DNA of 64,000 nt from Opitutaceae bacterium (GTDB lineage: Bacteria > Verrucomicrobiota > Verrucomicrobiia > Opitutales > Opitutaceae): NCBI GenBank assembly GCA_030693515.1, contig JAUYAK010000022.1, positions 60,345 through 124,344 of the forward strand. The letters are read 5' to 3'. Positions 1-9,626 of this stretch are shown here, in pieces. How positions within the stretch are numbered: the stretch's first letter is position 1; every line of letters starts with the position of its first letter. Below the pieces are notes generated by a model. The model was not told the DNA's origin. It did no database searches and worked only from the letters and a program-made list of their open reading frames with translations. Position numbers and translations under genes: made by a program.

Positions 1-1966
1 AGACCCGGCCGGCACCAGCAGCGACCACATGGGCCTCTGCGCTTCCGGCCAGGACTGCACGGAGATGATAATAGCCGCCAAAGGGCGAGGCTGGATTTTG
101 GCTCGGCACGATGGCCGCGGAGAACGGCAGGCTGGGCGCGGTGATTTGTCCCGTCGCGCCTGCCACCGGGCTCACGGTGCCGCTCGCGGTCCGGGCAACG
201 GAGCCTTGGGACGAGCTTTCCAAGCCGGTGGCGTTGAAACTGCCATCGGCCTCGACGCGATCGGCCTTTGCCACCAAGATGGATCCGGTAGCGTGCAGCC
301 GCGAAAGCAGGACTAGGCTGCGATCCGCCTTGGTCACAAGGGCGATGTCGCCGGCAGTGCCGTTGGAGCCCAGCGTGCCCATCCAGACGCCGGTGAGAGG
401 GTTGAGCACCATCAGCGCGGCCGGCCCGGTGGTGGTTGCTCCACTGCCGAAGACCGACACCATGACCGAATAGCTGCCGGTGTGGGTCGGCTGCGCGTTG
501 GGGATTCGGAGGATCGCATCGTTTGCGCCTGGAATGGGCACGCTGTGCAAACTCCATTGATAGATGGGTGACGGACTGCCGCTGGCCTCCACGGACAAGA
601 CGGCGGTGTCTCCGGCCCGCACGGCATGCGAGGACGGCGGTTGCACGATCGTGACGGAGCGCCGATTGGAATCGACGTTTACGCGCATCGGATTCGAGAC
701 GACGGCGCCATGGGCGTTGGTGGCGGCGAGGGTGTAGTCGCCGGCGGAAGCGGCTGTGACACTCGGCAGGCGAAACACTGTCGCCGTGGCGCCCGAGATC
801 GGTGCGCCGTTGAGGCGCCATTCATAGCTGAGGGGAAAGAGGCCGCCGGGCTGGGCGGATAGTTGCTGGCCGGGAAATCCTAGCGCGAGATTGAAGGTGG
901 AAGTTGCCGATTGGGCCGCCATCACCGGCTTGGGATCGAAGCTAGCGCCCCCGCCGCTGGCGCGCACGTAGACTGCGGAGGTGCCGAAGTGTAGCCGCCC
1001 GGCTGAACTTAGCGCCAGACGGAGCCGGTATATCTCCGACGCGGCACGGTTCCTAAACAAGGGCTGATCGATCGTCACCACGTCCGGGGCGCCGGCTTCG
1101 CGCAGCAGGTCGAGGAGCACGCCCGCGACGACGAACTCCTCCTGGCCGTCGTAAGGGAGCGGGGCATAGTGCGCAAAATCGACCTCGCCGGTCGGCTTCA
1201 TGCGCAACAGACGAAGGTGCGACGGCACAAAGATGCCGCCCGGCTCATCCGGCGGGCCTTCGCGGCCACAAATGAAGGCGCGTCCGTCGGCGAGCGGGAC
1301 GATGGCCACGATGTCGCGAAACGGAAAGTGCCGCACATCCGGGATGAAATCCACGTCCGTGCTCCCGTCGCGCAGCAGGCGAATCAGGCGCGGTTCGCGG
1401 CCCCCGGGAGACATACGGGGCGCCACGAGGAGGCTGCCGTCGGCGAGCGGTGCGGCCACCAGCCATTCCGTAGCGAGGCGCGCGGCTCTGAAAGAGTCGT
1501 CGGGCTGTCCGTTTGCCAAAAAACGCTGGTTACCGTCGAAGAAACCACCCTCCGAGCCTCGCAGCATGTGGAGTGAGTTCGAGAATTGCCTCACATATGA
1601 AAACGTCGCGTCCCGCCGCCCGGTGGCATCGAGCCGGATGGATGACGATCGCAGGTTTCCGTCCGAGAGAAACAGACCCGAGGCCAGAATCCTGCCACCG
1701 GTCTGATAAACGAGTTGGCTGACTCTCTCGTTGGCACCGAGCGGAGATGCGAACGACGAATCGCGCATGCCGTCGAGCCCGAGGCGCACGATCTCCGTGG
1801 GTAGCGCGGCGACGATTTTTCCGTCGGGCTGCAAGGCGGCCACATCGGACCGGATGGCCAATGCGAAGGTGTTGTCATGGGTCCAAAACGCGGGTTGCGC
1901 CGGCGAAGACGTGAAACCGAGGGCGAAAACCAGCATCCAGACCGCGCCAAGCAAGGGTGTTCTCAT
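1..1966 (-). CDS. Exported delta-60-repeat-like / Ig-like domain protein (3' end outside the window)
   Basis: Reverse-strand reading from ATG at 1966: MRTPLLGAVWMLVFALGFTSSPAQPAFW (signal peptide), then LQPDGKIVAALPTEIVRLGLDGMRDSSF, which resembles delta-60 repeats, then Ig-like stretches (YEWRLNGAPISGATATVFRLPSVTAASAGDYTLAATNAHGAV; GDTAVLSVEASGSPSPIYQWSLHSVPIPGANDAILRI). The frame runs off the window edge, so it is absent from the ORF track. Confidence 0.75.
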   Translation of the reverse strand, partial: MRTPLLGAVWMLVFALGFTSSPAQPAFWTHDNTFALAIRSDVAALQPDGKIVAALPTEIVRLGLDGMRDSSFASPLGANERVSQLVYQTGGRILASGLFLSDGNLRSSSIRLDATGRRDATFSYVRQFSNSLHMLRGSEGGFFDGNQRFLANGQPDDSFRAARLATEWLVAAPLADGSLLVAPRMSPGGREPRLIRLLRDGSTDVDFIPDVRHFPFRDIVAIVPLADGRAFICGREGPPDEPGGIFVPSHLRLLRMKPTGEVDFAHYAPLPYDGQEEFVVAGVLLDLLREAGAPDVVTIDQPLFRNRAASEIYRLRLALSSAGRLHFGTSAVYVRASGGGASFDPKPVMAAQSATSTFNLALGFPGQQLSAQPGGLFPLSYEWRLNGAPISGATATVFRLPSVTAASAGDYTLAATNAHGAVVSNPMRVNVDSNRRSVTIVQPPSSHAVRAGDTAVLSVEASGSPSPIYQWSLHSVPIPGANDAILRIPNAQPTHTGSYSVMVSVFGSGATTTGPAALMVLNPLTGVWMGTLGSNGTAGDIALVTKADRSLVLLSRLHATGSILVAKADRVEADGSFNATGLESSSQGSVARTASGTVSPVAGATGQITAPSLPFSAAIVPSQNPASPFGGYYHLRAVLAGSAEAHVVAAGAGRV

Positions 1967-2979
1967 GGGGATTGTCGGAGGTGTTTCACCAAGTTTTCGG
2001 TCCCAGTCGCCATCGAAATTCGCGGCTCGTAGCCGAGGTCGCGCCGGGCGGCGGTGAGGTCGAACCAGTGGTCCTTGGCCAGCTCGGCGGCGATGAAGCG
2101 CGTCATCGGCGGCTCGGCGCTCACGGGCAGCACGCGCCACAGGGTTTCGCAGATCGCGCCCATCGCGGAGGCGGCGCGGAGGGAGATTCGCTTCGTCACC
2201 GGCGGCTCGCCGAGCGCGCGGAGCAGATCGTTGATCCAGTCCCAGAGCGCGATCGGTTCGCCGTTGGTGATGAAGTAGGCGCGGCCGACAGCGGGGGCAG
2301 CGGGGTGGGAGAGGGCGGCTTCGGCAAGGAGGTGGGCATCGACGGCGTTATTGATGTGGACCATATCGACCACGTTTTTGCCGTCGCCGACGATCCGCAG
2401 CCGTCCGGCGCGGGCGCGCGCGAGCACGCGCGGCACGAGATGCGGGTCGCCGACGCCCCAGATGAGGTGCGGGCGGAGGGCGACGGTGCGGAGCGCGGTG
2501 GAGTTGGCGGCGAGGACTTCGCGCTCGGCGATGGCTTTGGTCAGCGGGTAGGGACTCGGGCAGTCGGTCGTAAGCGGGAGGGATTCGTCGGCGCCGGCGA
2601 GCGACTGGCCGTTGTAAACGACGCTCGGCGTGCTCGTGTGCACGAAGGCGCGGACACCGTGGGCGTGGCAGCCGGCGAGCAGCGCGCGGGTGCCGAGGAC
2701 GTTGGTGCGGAAGAAATCCGCGTAGCGGCCCCAGACGCCGACCTTGGCGGCGGTGTGGAAAACCGTGCCGATGCCCGCGCACGCCGCGGCGACGGCGGGA
2801 GCATCGTCGAGCGAGGCGCGGATTAAGCGCACGCCGCGTTTTTCGAGATCGGGTGCGGGCCTGCGGCCGAGCACGGTCACGCTGCGGCCCTCGGCGAGCA
2901 GGCGCTCGACGAGCCGCCGGCCGAGGAATCCGGTGCCGCCGGTGACGAGGACGGAGGACTTGAGAGATTCAACCACCAT
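1963..2979 (-). CDS. oleD: NAD(P)-dependent epimerase/dehydratase, OleD-like 2-alkyl-3-oxoalkanoate reductase
   Basis: N-terminal VLVTGGTGFLGRRLVERLL Rossmann motif; YPLTKAIAE active-site region; VALRPHLIWGVGDPHLVPR and GRAYFITNGEPIALWDWIN resemble OleD. ATGA overlap with the next gene. Confidence 0.75.
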   Translation of the reverse strand: MVVESLKSSVLVTGGTGFLGRRLVERLLAEGRSVTVLGRRPAPDLEKRGVRLIRASLDDAPAVAAACAGIGTVFHTAAKVGVWGRYADFFRTNVLGTRALLAGCHAHGVRAFVHTSTPSVVYNGQSLAGADESLPLTTDCPSPYPLTKAIAEREVLAANSTALRTVALRPHLIWGVGDPHLVPRVLARARAGRLRIVGDGKNVVDMVHINNAVDAHLLAEAALSHPAAPAVGRAYFITNGEPIALWDWINDLLRALGEPPVTKRISLRAASAMGAICETLWRVLPVSAEPPMTRFIAAELAKDHWFDLTAARRDLGYEPRISMATGTENLVKHLRQSP

Positions 2980-3080
2980 GAGGACTAGGTGTCACAGGCT
3001 CACGACAAACGAACGAAGCAAGCGAGTTTTTGCGGCGAGAGATGGCCGCTTGAACAAACGTTGCGACCCCAACAAAACGT

Positions 3081-3881
3081 ATGAACGTGAAAATCCTTGG
3101 TTTCGCCGAGCAATCGCCGCGTGGATCTCTTTTTGAAAAAATCCACAGAGTATTTGCGTTCATAGCGACTGATTTTCAGCTCACGGAGGTCTCGCAATTG
3201 CACAAGGATGAGAACTGCGTCGCAATCTATCGCAATCAGCATGTGCAGCTGGAGTGCGCTGCGTCGGAAATTTATTTTCATGCCGAAATCCGGCGTATGA
3301 TCAACGGTGTGCCTGCGCCCTATGAAAACGAGAGAGACTCAATTGGATTCGAAGATCTGGCCATACTCGAGAGCGGACACGACTATGACCACTTCATGTA
3401 TTTTGCCGCCGGGGCAACGGGGATTGATGGCGTGATGCGCAATACGGCAGCCCTCTTCAAACGACATCCCGAAGTGTTTCTAACGGAACGATGGATTGAT
3501 GCCGAGCGATTGCGCGAACTTAAGGCAGCCGATTTCAACAAGAAATTTGGCAAATCTGGCTTGGTCTACGGAGCTGGAAAACCGTTTATCGACATTTTCG
3601 ATTCCATCGCTGCGGCTTGGCTAAGAAAAGCCGGCCTGAGAAAGCGAAACGATCATAGGCAATTGGCTCCGTATGACCAAGAACGTGTCTGCCAGCATAT
3701 CATCTACGAGAACGCGCGCGGTCGCTTGAAAATATCCCAACTGGATTGGCGCGACGACTACACCACCTATTACGCTGACTTTGATGGTAAACACCTGACT
3801 TCCGTGGACACAGGGAAATATCCAACCTTCGAAGAGGCAGCAAGAGCGCTGCTGAACGCGATTATGGCCCACGTTCGTTGA
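3081..3881 (+). CDS. Hypothetical protein (266 aa), low-GC gene between oleD and oleC
   Basis: Uninterrupted ORF with visibly lower GC and different codon usage than its neighbours; opposite orientation to the flanking ole genes. Confidence 0.7.
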   Translation: MNVKILGFAEQSPRGSLFEKIHRVFAFIATDFQLTEVSQLHKDENCVAIYRNQHVQLECAASEIYFHAEIRRMINGVPAPYENERDSIGFEDLAILESGHDYDHFMYFAAGATGIDGVMRNTAALFKRHPEVFLTERWIDAERLRELKAADFNKKFGKSGLVYGAGKPFIDIFDSIAAAWLRKAGLRKRNDHRQLAPYDQERVCQHIIYENARGRLKISQLDWRDDYTTYYADFDGKHLTSVDTGKYPTFEEAARALLNAIMAHVR

Positions 3882-3885
3882 CGCA

Positions 3886-5532
3886 TCACGCTTCGAAATG
3901 GGTTTCGTAGCCCTTTGCCGTCGCGGCCCACTGCGCGAGGGTGAGGCGGTGGATCTTGGCGTTGTGCCGGACGTCGACGGGGAATTTTTCGCGGAAGAAA
4001 AAGGTCGCGATGCGCGCGGTGTGCTCGTTTGTGCGCGCGAGGGCGCGGAGTTCGGTGGCGAGGGCGCGGGCTTCGGCGTCGCCACGGATCGCGGTTTCCA
4101 CGACGAGCGCGGGCGTCTGCGTGCCGCGCGGGCCCAGACCGATGAGCGCGCAGCGAGCGGCGCGCGGGTGCGAGCGGAAGACTTGTTCGCAGGGCTCGGT
4201 GTGCAGCGTGCCGGCCGCGGTCTCGACGCGCTCGGCTTTGCGCCCGACGAACCAAAGGCGGCCTTCGTCGTCGAAGTAGCCGCAGTCGCCCATGCGGTGC
4301 CAGAGACCGGAGGCGCCGGGGATTTTGGCGAGCTTGGTGGCGACAGGGTTGAGATCGTAGGCCTTGGTCACGACGGGGCCGCCCACCACGATCTCGCCGA
4401 TGGTGCGAGGGGGGAGGACGTGGGCCTCGACGAGGTTGGCGAGCGGCTCGTCGGAGAGCGCGATGATCTTGGCGTCGATTTCCGGGACGGGGCGGCCGAC
4501 GCAGGCTCCGCTCACCGAGGCGGGATCGATTTCATCGGCGGAGACGCTTGCGACGGGGAGCGCCTCGGTGGCGCCGTAAGGGCTGTGGAGCTGGCCGTGG
4601 GGCAGAAAGGTGCGCGACTGCTCCCACAGCGTGGCGGGCACGGCCGCGCCGGCGCAGAGCACGCGGCGCAACGACGGCAGCGTGACATGATGCGCGGCGC
4701 AGTGATCGCCGATTTTTCGCCAGAGCGTGGGCGAGCCGAACGAATTGGTGACGCCCTCCTGCTGGATCGCCTGCACGATTTTCGCGGGGTCGAGCGTGGC
4801 GGGGCGGCTCGGGTCGAGCTCGGGCACGATGGTCGTCAGGCCGAGCGCGGGGTTGAAGAGTGCAAAAATGGGCAGCAGCGGCAGATCGATTTCTCCGGGC
4901 TCGATGCCGTAGGTCGCGCGGATGAGGCGCACCTGCGCGTCGAACATCCCGTGCTCGTAGCACACGCCCTTGGGCGAGCCGGTCGAACCGCTGGTGAAAA
5001 GTATCGCCGCGAGATCGGACGCGGTGGAGCAGGCCGGAGCGACCGCTTGAGGCGTGGCATGGGAAGTGGGATGAGTGAGTCGTCCGGTGAGGGAGCCGCT
5101 GGCGGCGACGCGCACTGCGACGGAGCGAAAAGCGTCCCGGAAAATCCGGCTGAGGAGGCGCGCGAAAAAAATGCCCACGAGTGCGCGCGGCTGAGTGCGG
5201 CGCACGCAGGCGAGGAAGTTCTCCCGGCCCATCCCGGGATCGATCACGACGGGCACCGCGCCGATCCGGAAGAGCGCGAAGACGGAGGCGATGAGTGGCA
5301 GGCCCTGCCGCACCAGCACGAGCGTGCGGTCGCCGCGACGCACGCCCGCGGCGGCGAGGCGGGCGCTCCACGCGGCGACCTCGGCGTCGAGTTCGGCAAA
5401 GGAGAGCGTGAGGTAGTCGATGCGGCCGCGGCTGCGGCCGCGGGGGATTTTCAATGCGGCCAGCTTCGGGTGCGCGGCGGCCATGAGCGCGAGGTGCCGC
5501 GCGATATTGGCGTTGGCGGCGGAGTCGGTCAT
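3886..5532 (-). CDS. oleC: AMP-dependent synthetase/ligase, OleC-like (beta-lactone synthetase family)
   Basis: MTDSAANANIARHLALMAAAHPKLAAL...; ILFTSGSTGSPKGVCYEHGMFDAQVRLI AMP-binding motif; YGATEALPVASV; GDCGYFDDEGRLWFVGRKAERV. Start chosen at ATG 5532. Confidence 0.8.
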   Translation of the reverse strand: MTDSAANANIARHLALMAAAHPKLAALKIPRGRSRGRIDYLTLSFAELDAEVAAWSARLAAAGVRRGDRTLVLVRQGLPLIASVFALFRIGAVPVVIDPGMGRENFLACVRRTQPRALVGIFFARLLSRIFRDAFRSVAVRVAASGSLTGRLTHPTSHATPQAVAPACSTASDLAAILFTSGSTGSPKGVCYEHGMFDAQVRLIRATYGIEPGEIDLPLLPIFALFNPALGLTTIVPELDPSRPATLDPAKIVQAIQQEGVTNSFGSPTLWRKIGDHCAAHHVTLPSLRRVLCAGAAVPATLWEQSRTFLPHGQLHSPYGATEALPVASVSADEIDPASVSGACVGRPVPEIDAKIIALSDEPLANLVEAHVLPPRTIGEIVVGGPVVTKAYDLNPVATKLAKIPGASGLWHRMGDCGYFDDEGRLWFVGRKAERVETAAGTLHTEPCEQVFRSHPRAARCALIGLGPRGTQTPALVVETAIRGDAEARALATELRALARTNEHTARIATFFFREKFPVDVRHNAKIHRLTLAQWAATAKGYETHFEA

Positions 5533-5635
5533 GGGGCGCCGAGCGTGCCGAGGCGGTGCAGACGGGCAACAAAAACGCCGCGGCAAGGACCGCGGCGGAA
5601 AGTTTTGCCGAAGCCGGCGGCGCAGGCCGCGCGGC

Positions 5636-5890
5636 TCAGTAGTCGCGCAGGGTGATGAGGCCCCAGAGGATCGAGACTTTGCCGCCGGAGGGGCCGTTCT
5701 TGCCGATGAGCTTGGAGGTGTCGGTGTCGACGGTCGCCGGGGTGGGGGGCTGGAAGGACGCGGTCGCGACCGTGACGGCGCCGCCGAGGATGGTGGTTTC
5801 CTTGCCGCCGCTCGAGGTGTTGCGCGTGGCGCAGCCGGAGGAGACGAGGGCAAGGAGGAGGACGGCGGCGAGCGGAAGACGGGATTTCAT
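5636..5890 (-). CDS. Small putative lipoprotein
   Basis: MKSRLPLAAVLLLALVSSGCATRN lipobox; C-rich leader directly upstream of ATG 5890. Confidence 0.65.
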   Translation of the reverse strand: MKSRLPLAAVLLLALVSSGCATRNTSSGGKETTILGGAVTVATASFQPPTPATVDTDTSKLIGKNGPSGGKVSILWGLITLRDY

Positions 5891-5991
5891 GGGGAAGAGG
5901 GGGAGAGGGACGTTGGGCGGCGGGGGAAAGTTTCGCAAGGCTGGGGAGTGGCGGAGGGGGGGCTCGCGGTGGGTGAACTTCGCTGGTGCTT

Positions 5992-7173
5992 TCAGCGCGC
6001 CGCCTTCAGCGCCGGCTCCTTGCGCAACAGATCCGCCTGCCAGGGGAGCAGAATCTGGCCGATGCCAGCGGGGTCGCGGGCCAGCCGGGCGAGCTGGGCG
6101 CGGTTGGCGATGAGGGTGGCCTCGATTTTGAGTTTCTTGGCGACGCGATCGCGATCAGCGCGGATGCGCTCCTGAAACTCCACCTCGGCCTGGCTGAGCG
6201 AGAGATGGTTGGCATCGCGGCCCGGGCGGCGGGGCAAGGTGGCGGGATCGCGTTCGAGGCCTTCGTGCAGGGCCTTGGCGAGGGAGGGAAAGATGCGGTC
6301 GTGCCGGCGACCGAGGTGGACCTGCCCGAGGATCGTGGAGGCCGAGTCGCCGGCTTCGGCGGCCTCGGCGATCTTCAGGAGCAGGGCGTTGCCGCAGACC
6401 TTGAAGGGTGGGGTGTCGAGGCGCTGCGCCTGCGCTTCGCGCCAGTGCCAGATGGCGTGGAGCACGGCGAGACCGGGGCCGCGGAGCCGGTCGCTGCGGC
6501 CGATGCGCCAGTCGTGCTCGGTGGGCGGCGCAAAGCCTTCCTTGCCCGCCGCGATCTGGGCGCGGCACTGCTGGTCGAGCCAGTCGAGGCGGCCGAGTTT
6601 CTTGAGTTCGCGGCGGAGGATGTCGCGCAGGGCGGGCAGGTGCCAGACATCGAGCGCGGCGTAGTTGAGCAGCTTCGGCGTGATCGGGCGCTGGGACCAG
6701 TTGGCCTTCTGGCCAGACTTGTCGACGGCGACGGCGAAGTGCTGCTCGAGCAGCGAGGCGAGGCCGATGCGCTCCACGCCGAGCAGTTGCCCGGCGAGCA
6801 TGGTGTCGAAGAGGCTGTGCGGCGTGAATTCGCAGAGGTCGTGCAGCAGGCGCACATCGAAATCGCTGCCGTGCATGATGAGGTGCTTCTTGGCGAGCAC
6901 CCGCCAAAGCGGATCGAGCTTCAGGCCGGGCGCGAGCACATCGACCAGGAAAACATCGCCGGCCACGAGGAACTGCAGGAGGCAGACCCGCGTCTTGTAG
7001 TGGAACATGTTGTCCGCCTCGGTATCGAGGGCGACCTCGTCCACCTGCTCGAGCGCGTCGAGGAGCGGGCCCAGCGAGTCGGGCTGGTCAAGGAGCAGGG
7101 AGGATGGCGGGCGGGTGGACACTTTGACGCCGAGCATTCGGCGCAAGCGTGTCGGGAGGAAGCGGGAAATCAT
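5992..7173 (-). CDS. rnd: Ribonuclease D family 3'-5' exonuclease with HRDC-like C-terminus
   Basis: VALDTEADNMFHYKTRVCLLQF (DEDD exo I), HGSDFDVRLLHD, FDTMLAGQLLG, NYAALDVWHLPALRDIL. Confidence 0.85.
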   Translation of the reverse strand: MISRFLPTRLRRMLGVKVSTRPPSSLLLDQPDSLGPLLDALEQVDEVALDTEADNMFHYKTRVCLLQFLVAGDVFLVDVLAPGLKLDPLWRVLAKKHLIMHGSDFDVRLLHDLCEFTPHSLFDTMLAGQLLGVERIGLASLLEQHFAVAVDKSGQKANWSQRPITPKLLNYAALDVWHLPALRDILRRELKKLGRLDWLDQQCRAQIAAGKEGFAPPTEHDWRIGRSDRLRGPGLAVLHAIWHWREAQAQRLDTPPFKVCGNALLLKIAEAAEAGDSASTILGQVHLGRRHDRIFPSLAKALHEGLERDPATLPRRPGRDANHLSLSQAEVEFQERIRADRDRVAKKLKIEATLIANRAQLARLARDPAGIGQILLPWQADLLRKEPALKAAR

Positions 7174-7180
7174 GCTGGGA

Positions 7181-8068
7181 CTAGGCGGGCATATTCCACG
7201 CCGTGAGGAACGCATCAATAAGCAAAGGCAGGTCGTCGTGATATCCGCCCTCCAGCAGCGCGGCCGCGGGGAGGCCGTGGCGGGCGCGGACCTCGGCCAG
7301 CCATTGGCCGAGGTCCGCAAAGTCTTCAGCCTCAAGCGTCATCGAGGTGATCGGGTCGCGGGCATAGGCGTCGAAGCCGGCCGAGACCAGAATCAAGTCC
7401 GGGCGAAACGCGATCACGGCATCAAGCGAGGCGCGCAGCGCGGCCATGTGCTGCGGGCGGGGCGTGCGGGGAGCGACGGGCCAGTTGCGGGTGTGCGGGC
7501 CGAGGTCCTGCGTGCCGGTGCCGGGATAGCCGGGATGCTGGTGGACCGAAGCGAAGCACACGCCCTCGCGCCCGTGCAGGATGGCTTCGGTGCCGTTGCC
7601 GTGATGCGCGTCGAAATCCCACACCGCCACGCGGGCCGCGCCGAGGTAGCGCTGCGCGAAGAGCGCCGCGAGCGCGATTTGGTTGAGGTAGCAAAAGCCC
7701 ATCGCCTGCGTCGCCGTGGCGTGATGGCCGGGCGGGCGCATAAGGGAGAAGACCGGGGTTTTCTTCTCGACCGCGTGCCGCGCCGCCTCGAGGGCGGCGG
7801 CGACCGCACGGCGCGCATGGGCGCCGATGTCCGGGAAAAAGGGCGTGTCGGCGTCGAAGTCGCGCGGCTGCGCGAGGCGCTTCAGGTGCGCGGGGGTGTG
7901 GGCGAGCAGCAGGGCCTCGTCGGTTGCCCGCGTGGCGTCGGGCGCGCGCCACGTCCAATCCGGGTGGGCGGCGCGGAGGTGTTTTTCCGAGCGGACCACC
8001 CGGGCCGGCTGCTCCGGCCGCAGCGACGAGCCGTAGTCGGCGCAACGCGGATCGTGGAGGATGAGCAT
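7181..8068 (-). CDS. Histone deacetylase superfamily protein
   Basis: MRPPGHHAT, VWDFDAHHGNGTEAIL, SVHQHPGYPGTG, LVSAGFDAYARDP, LEGGYH motifs. Confidence 0.9.
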   Translation of the reverse strand: MLILHDPRCADYGSSLRPEQPARVVRSEKHLRAAHPDWTWRAPDATRATDEALLLAHTPAHLKRLAQPRDFDADTPFFPDIGAHARRAVAAALEAARHAVEKKTPVFSLMRPPGHHATATQAMGFCYLNQIALAALFAQRYLGAARVAVWDFDAHHGNGTEAILHGREGVCFASVHQHPGYPGTGTQDLGPHTRNWPVAPRTPRPQHMAALRASLDAVIAFRPDLILVSAGFDAYARDPITSMTLEAEDFADLGQWLAEVRARHGLPAAALLEGGYHDDLPLLIDAFLTAWNMPA

Positions 8069-8073
8069 GCGGC

Positions 8074-8156
8074 ATGGCGGCAAAAAGCCGGCGCTGGCGC
8101 AAGCAGCCAGCGCGCGCCGGATTGGTTTTGCGCTTGCGCCGGCTTTTTGCGGCCAT
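8074..8156. repeat. Imperfect inverted repeat between divergent HDAC-family gene and queC
   Basis: Arm 1 atggcggcaaaaagccggcgctggcgc (8074-8100); arm 2 reads atggccgcaaaaagccggcgcaagcgc on the minus strand (8130-8156); 24/27 identical. Confidence 0.8.
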
Positions 8157-8163
8157 TCCCCGG

Positions 8164-8844
8164 ATGAAGGTTGTTGTGCTCTGTTCCGGCGGGATGGATT
8201 CCGTGACCGCGCTCCACTGGGCGCGGGCCGGGCACGACGTCGCCGCGGCCGTGAGCTTCGACTACGGCGCCAAGCACAACCACCGCGAGATCCCCTTCGC
8301 CGCCGGGCACGCGCGCCAGCTGGGCGTGCGGCACGAGGTCATCGCGCTCGATTTTGTGGACCGGCTGTTCGCGTCCGACTTGCTGAAAAGCGGCGGCGCG
8401 ATTCCCGAGGGCCACTACGAGGCGGCCAACATGAAGCAAACGGTCGTCCCCTTCCGCAACGCCATCATGCTCTCCATCGCGTGCGGCTTTGCGGAGAGTG
8501 CTGGCGCCGAGGGGCTGGTGATCGCGGCGCACGGTGGCGACCACGCGATCTATCCGGATTGCCGCGAGGACTTCATGCGCGCGATGGGCGAGGCGATGCG
8601 CCTCGGCACCTACGCGGGCGTCGCGCTGCTGCGGCCCTTCATCGCGATGAGCAAAGGCGAAATCGCCGCCGCCGGCGCGCGCCTCGGCGTGGATTTCTCC
8701 CGCACTTGGTCGTGCTACGTCGGCGGCGAGATGCACTGCGGCCGGTGCGGCACCTGCGTGGAGCGCCGCGAGGCCTTTGCCCAAGCCGGCCTGGTCGATC
8801 CGACGGCTTATGCCTCGCACGCGGCGCTGCCGGCCAAACCCTGA
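8164..8844 (+). CDS. queC: 7-cyano-7-deazaguanine synthase QueC
   Basis: VVLCSGGMDSVTALHWA PP-loop; AHGGDHAIYPDCREDF; WSCYVGGEMHCGRCGTCVERREAF zinc-binding motif. Confidence 0.92.
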   Translation: MKVVVLCSGGMDSVTALHWARAGHDVAAAVSFDYGAKHNHREIPFAAGHARQLGVRHEVIALDFVDRLFASDLLKSGGAIPEGHYEAANMKQTVVPFRNAIMLSIACGFAESAGAEGLVIAAHGGDHAIYPDCREDFMRAMGEAMRLGTYAGVALLRPFIAMSKGEIAAAGARLGVDFSRTWSCYVGGEMHCGRCGTCVERREAFAQAGLVDPTAYASHAALPAKP

Positions 8845-8848
8845 CTTT

Positions 8849-8919
8849 GACCACGAATTACACGGATGAACCCGGATAAAGGCGGTTTGCATCCGTGATA
8901 ATCCGTGTAATCCGTGGTC
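8849..8919. repeat. Imperfect inverted repeat of the ACCACGRATTACACGGAT type between queC and queE
   Basis: gaccacgaattacacggatgaacccggat ... atccgtgataatccgtgtaatccgtggtc; the second arm is the near reverse complement of the first. Confidence 0.8.
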
Positions 8920-8930
8920 CACTGGCATCG

Positions 8931-9626
8931 ATGCTGATATCTGAGATCTTCTATTCGCTCCAAGGCGAAGGCGAGCTGACGGGCGTGCCCTCGGTCTTCG
9001 TGCGCACGAGCGGCTGCAACCTTCGCTGCGCCTGGTGCGACACGCCCTACGCCTCCTGGGACCCCGAGGGCGAGCTGCGCACGATCCCGGAGATCGTCTC
9101 GGCCGTGGAGGCGTTTCCCGCCGCCCGGCACGTCGTCCTCACGGGCGGCGAGCCGATGATCGCGAAGGACGTCCGTGCGCTCGCCGCTGAACTGAAAAAG
9201 ACCGCCCGGCACCTCACGATCGAGACCGCCGCGACGGTGGTGCCGGAGGGCATCGCCTGCGACCTCGCCTCGCTCTCGCCCAAGCTCCTCAACTCCGCGC
9301 CCGATCCGCGCGAGCACGCGGCGTGGCGCAAGAAGCACGAGGCCACGCGCTGGCAACCCGAGGTCGTGCGGGCGTGGATCGACCGCTATCCGTTCCAGTT
9401 CAAATTCGTGGTCTCTCGGCCGGCCGACATCGAGGAGATGGAGCACATGCTGGCCGCCCTGCAGCGCGACATCCCGCGCCACAAGGTGCTGCTCATGCCC
9501 GAGGCGACCTCCCTGGAGCAGATGCGCGAGCGCGCGGCGTGGCTCGGCGAACTCTGCAAAGCCCGCGGCTACCGCTACGCCCACCGCCTGCACATCGAGC
9601 TCTATGGCCACCGGCGGGGCACCTGA
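8931..9626 (+). CDS. queE: 7-carboxy-7-deazaguanine synthase QueE (radical SAM)
   Basis: MLISEIFYSLQGEGELTGVPSVFVRTSGCNLRCAWCDTPYASW; VVLTGGEPM; HIELYGHRRGT. Confidence 0.92.
   Translation: MLISEIFYSLQGEGELTGVPSVFVRTSGCNLRCAWCDTPYASWDPEGELRTIPEIVSAVEAFPAARHVVLTGGEPMIAKDVRALAAELKKTARHLTIETAATVVPEGIACDLASLSPKLLNSAPDPREHAAWRKKHEATRWQPEVVRAWIDRYPFQFKFVVSRPADIEEMEHMLAALQRDIPRHKVLLMPEATSLEQMRERAAWLGELCKARGYRYAHRLHIELYGHRRGT

Noticed and set aside
3898-5655. 585-aa plus-strand ORF opposite oleC
   Set aside because: Antisense to a clear AMP-binding ligase; no domain-like sequence.
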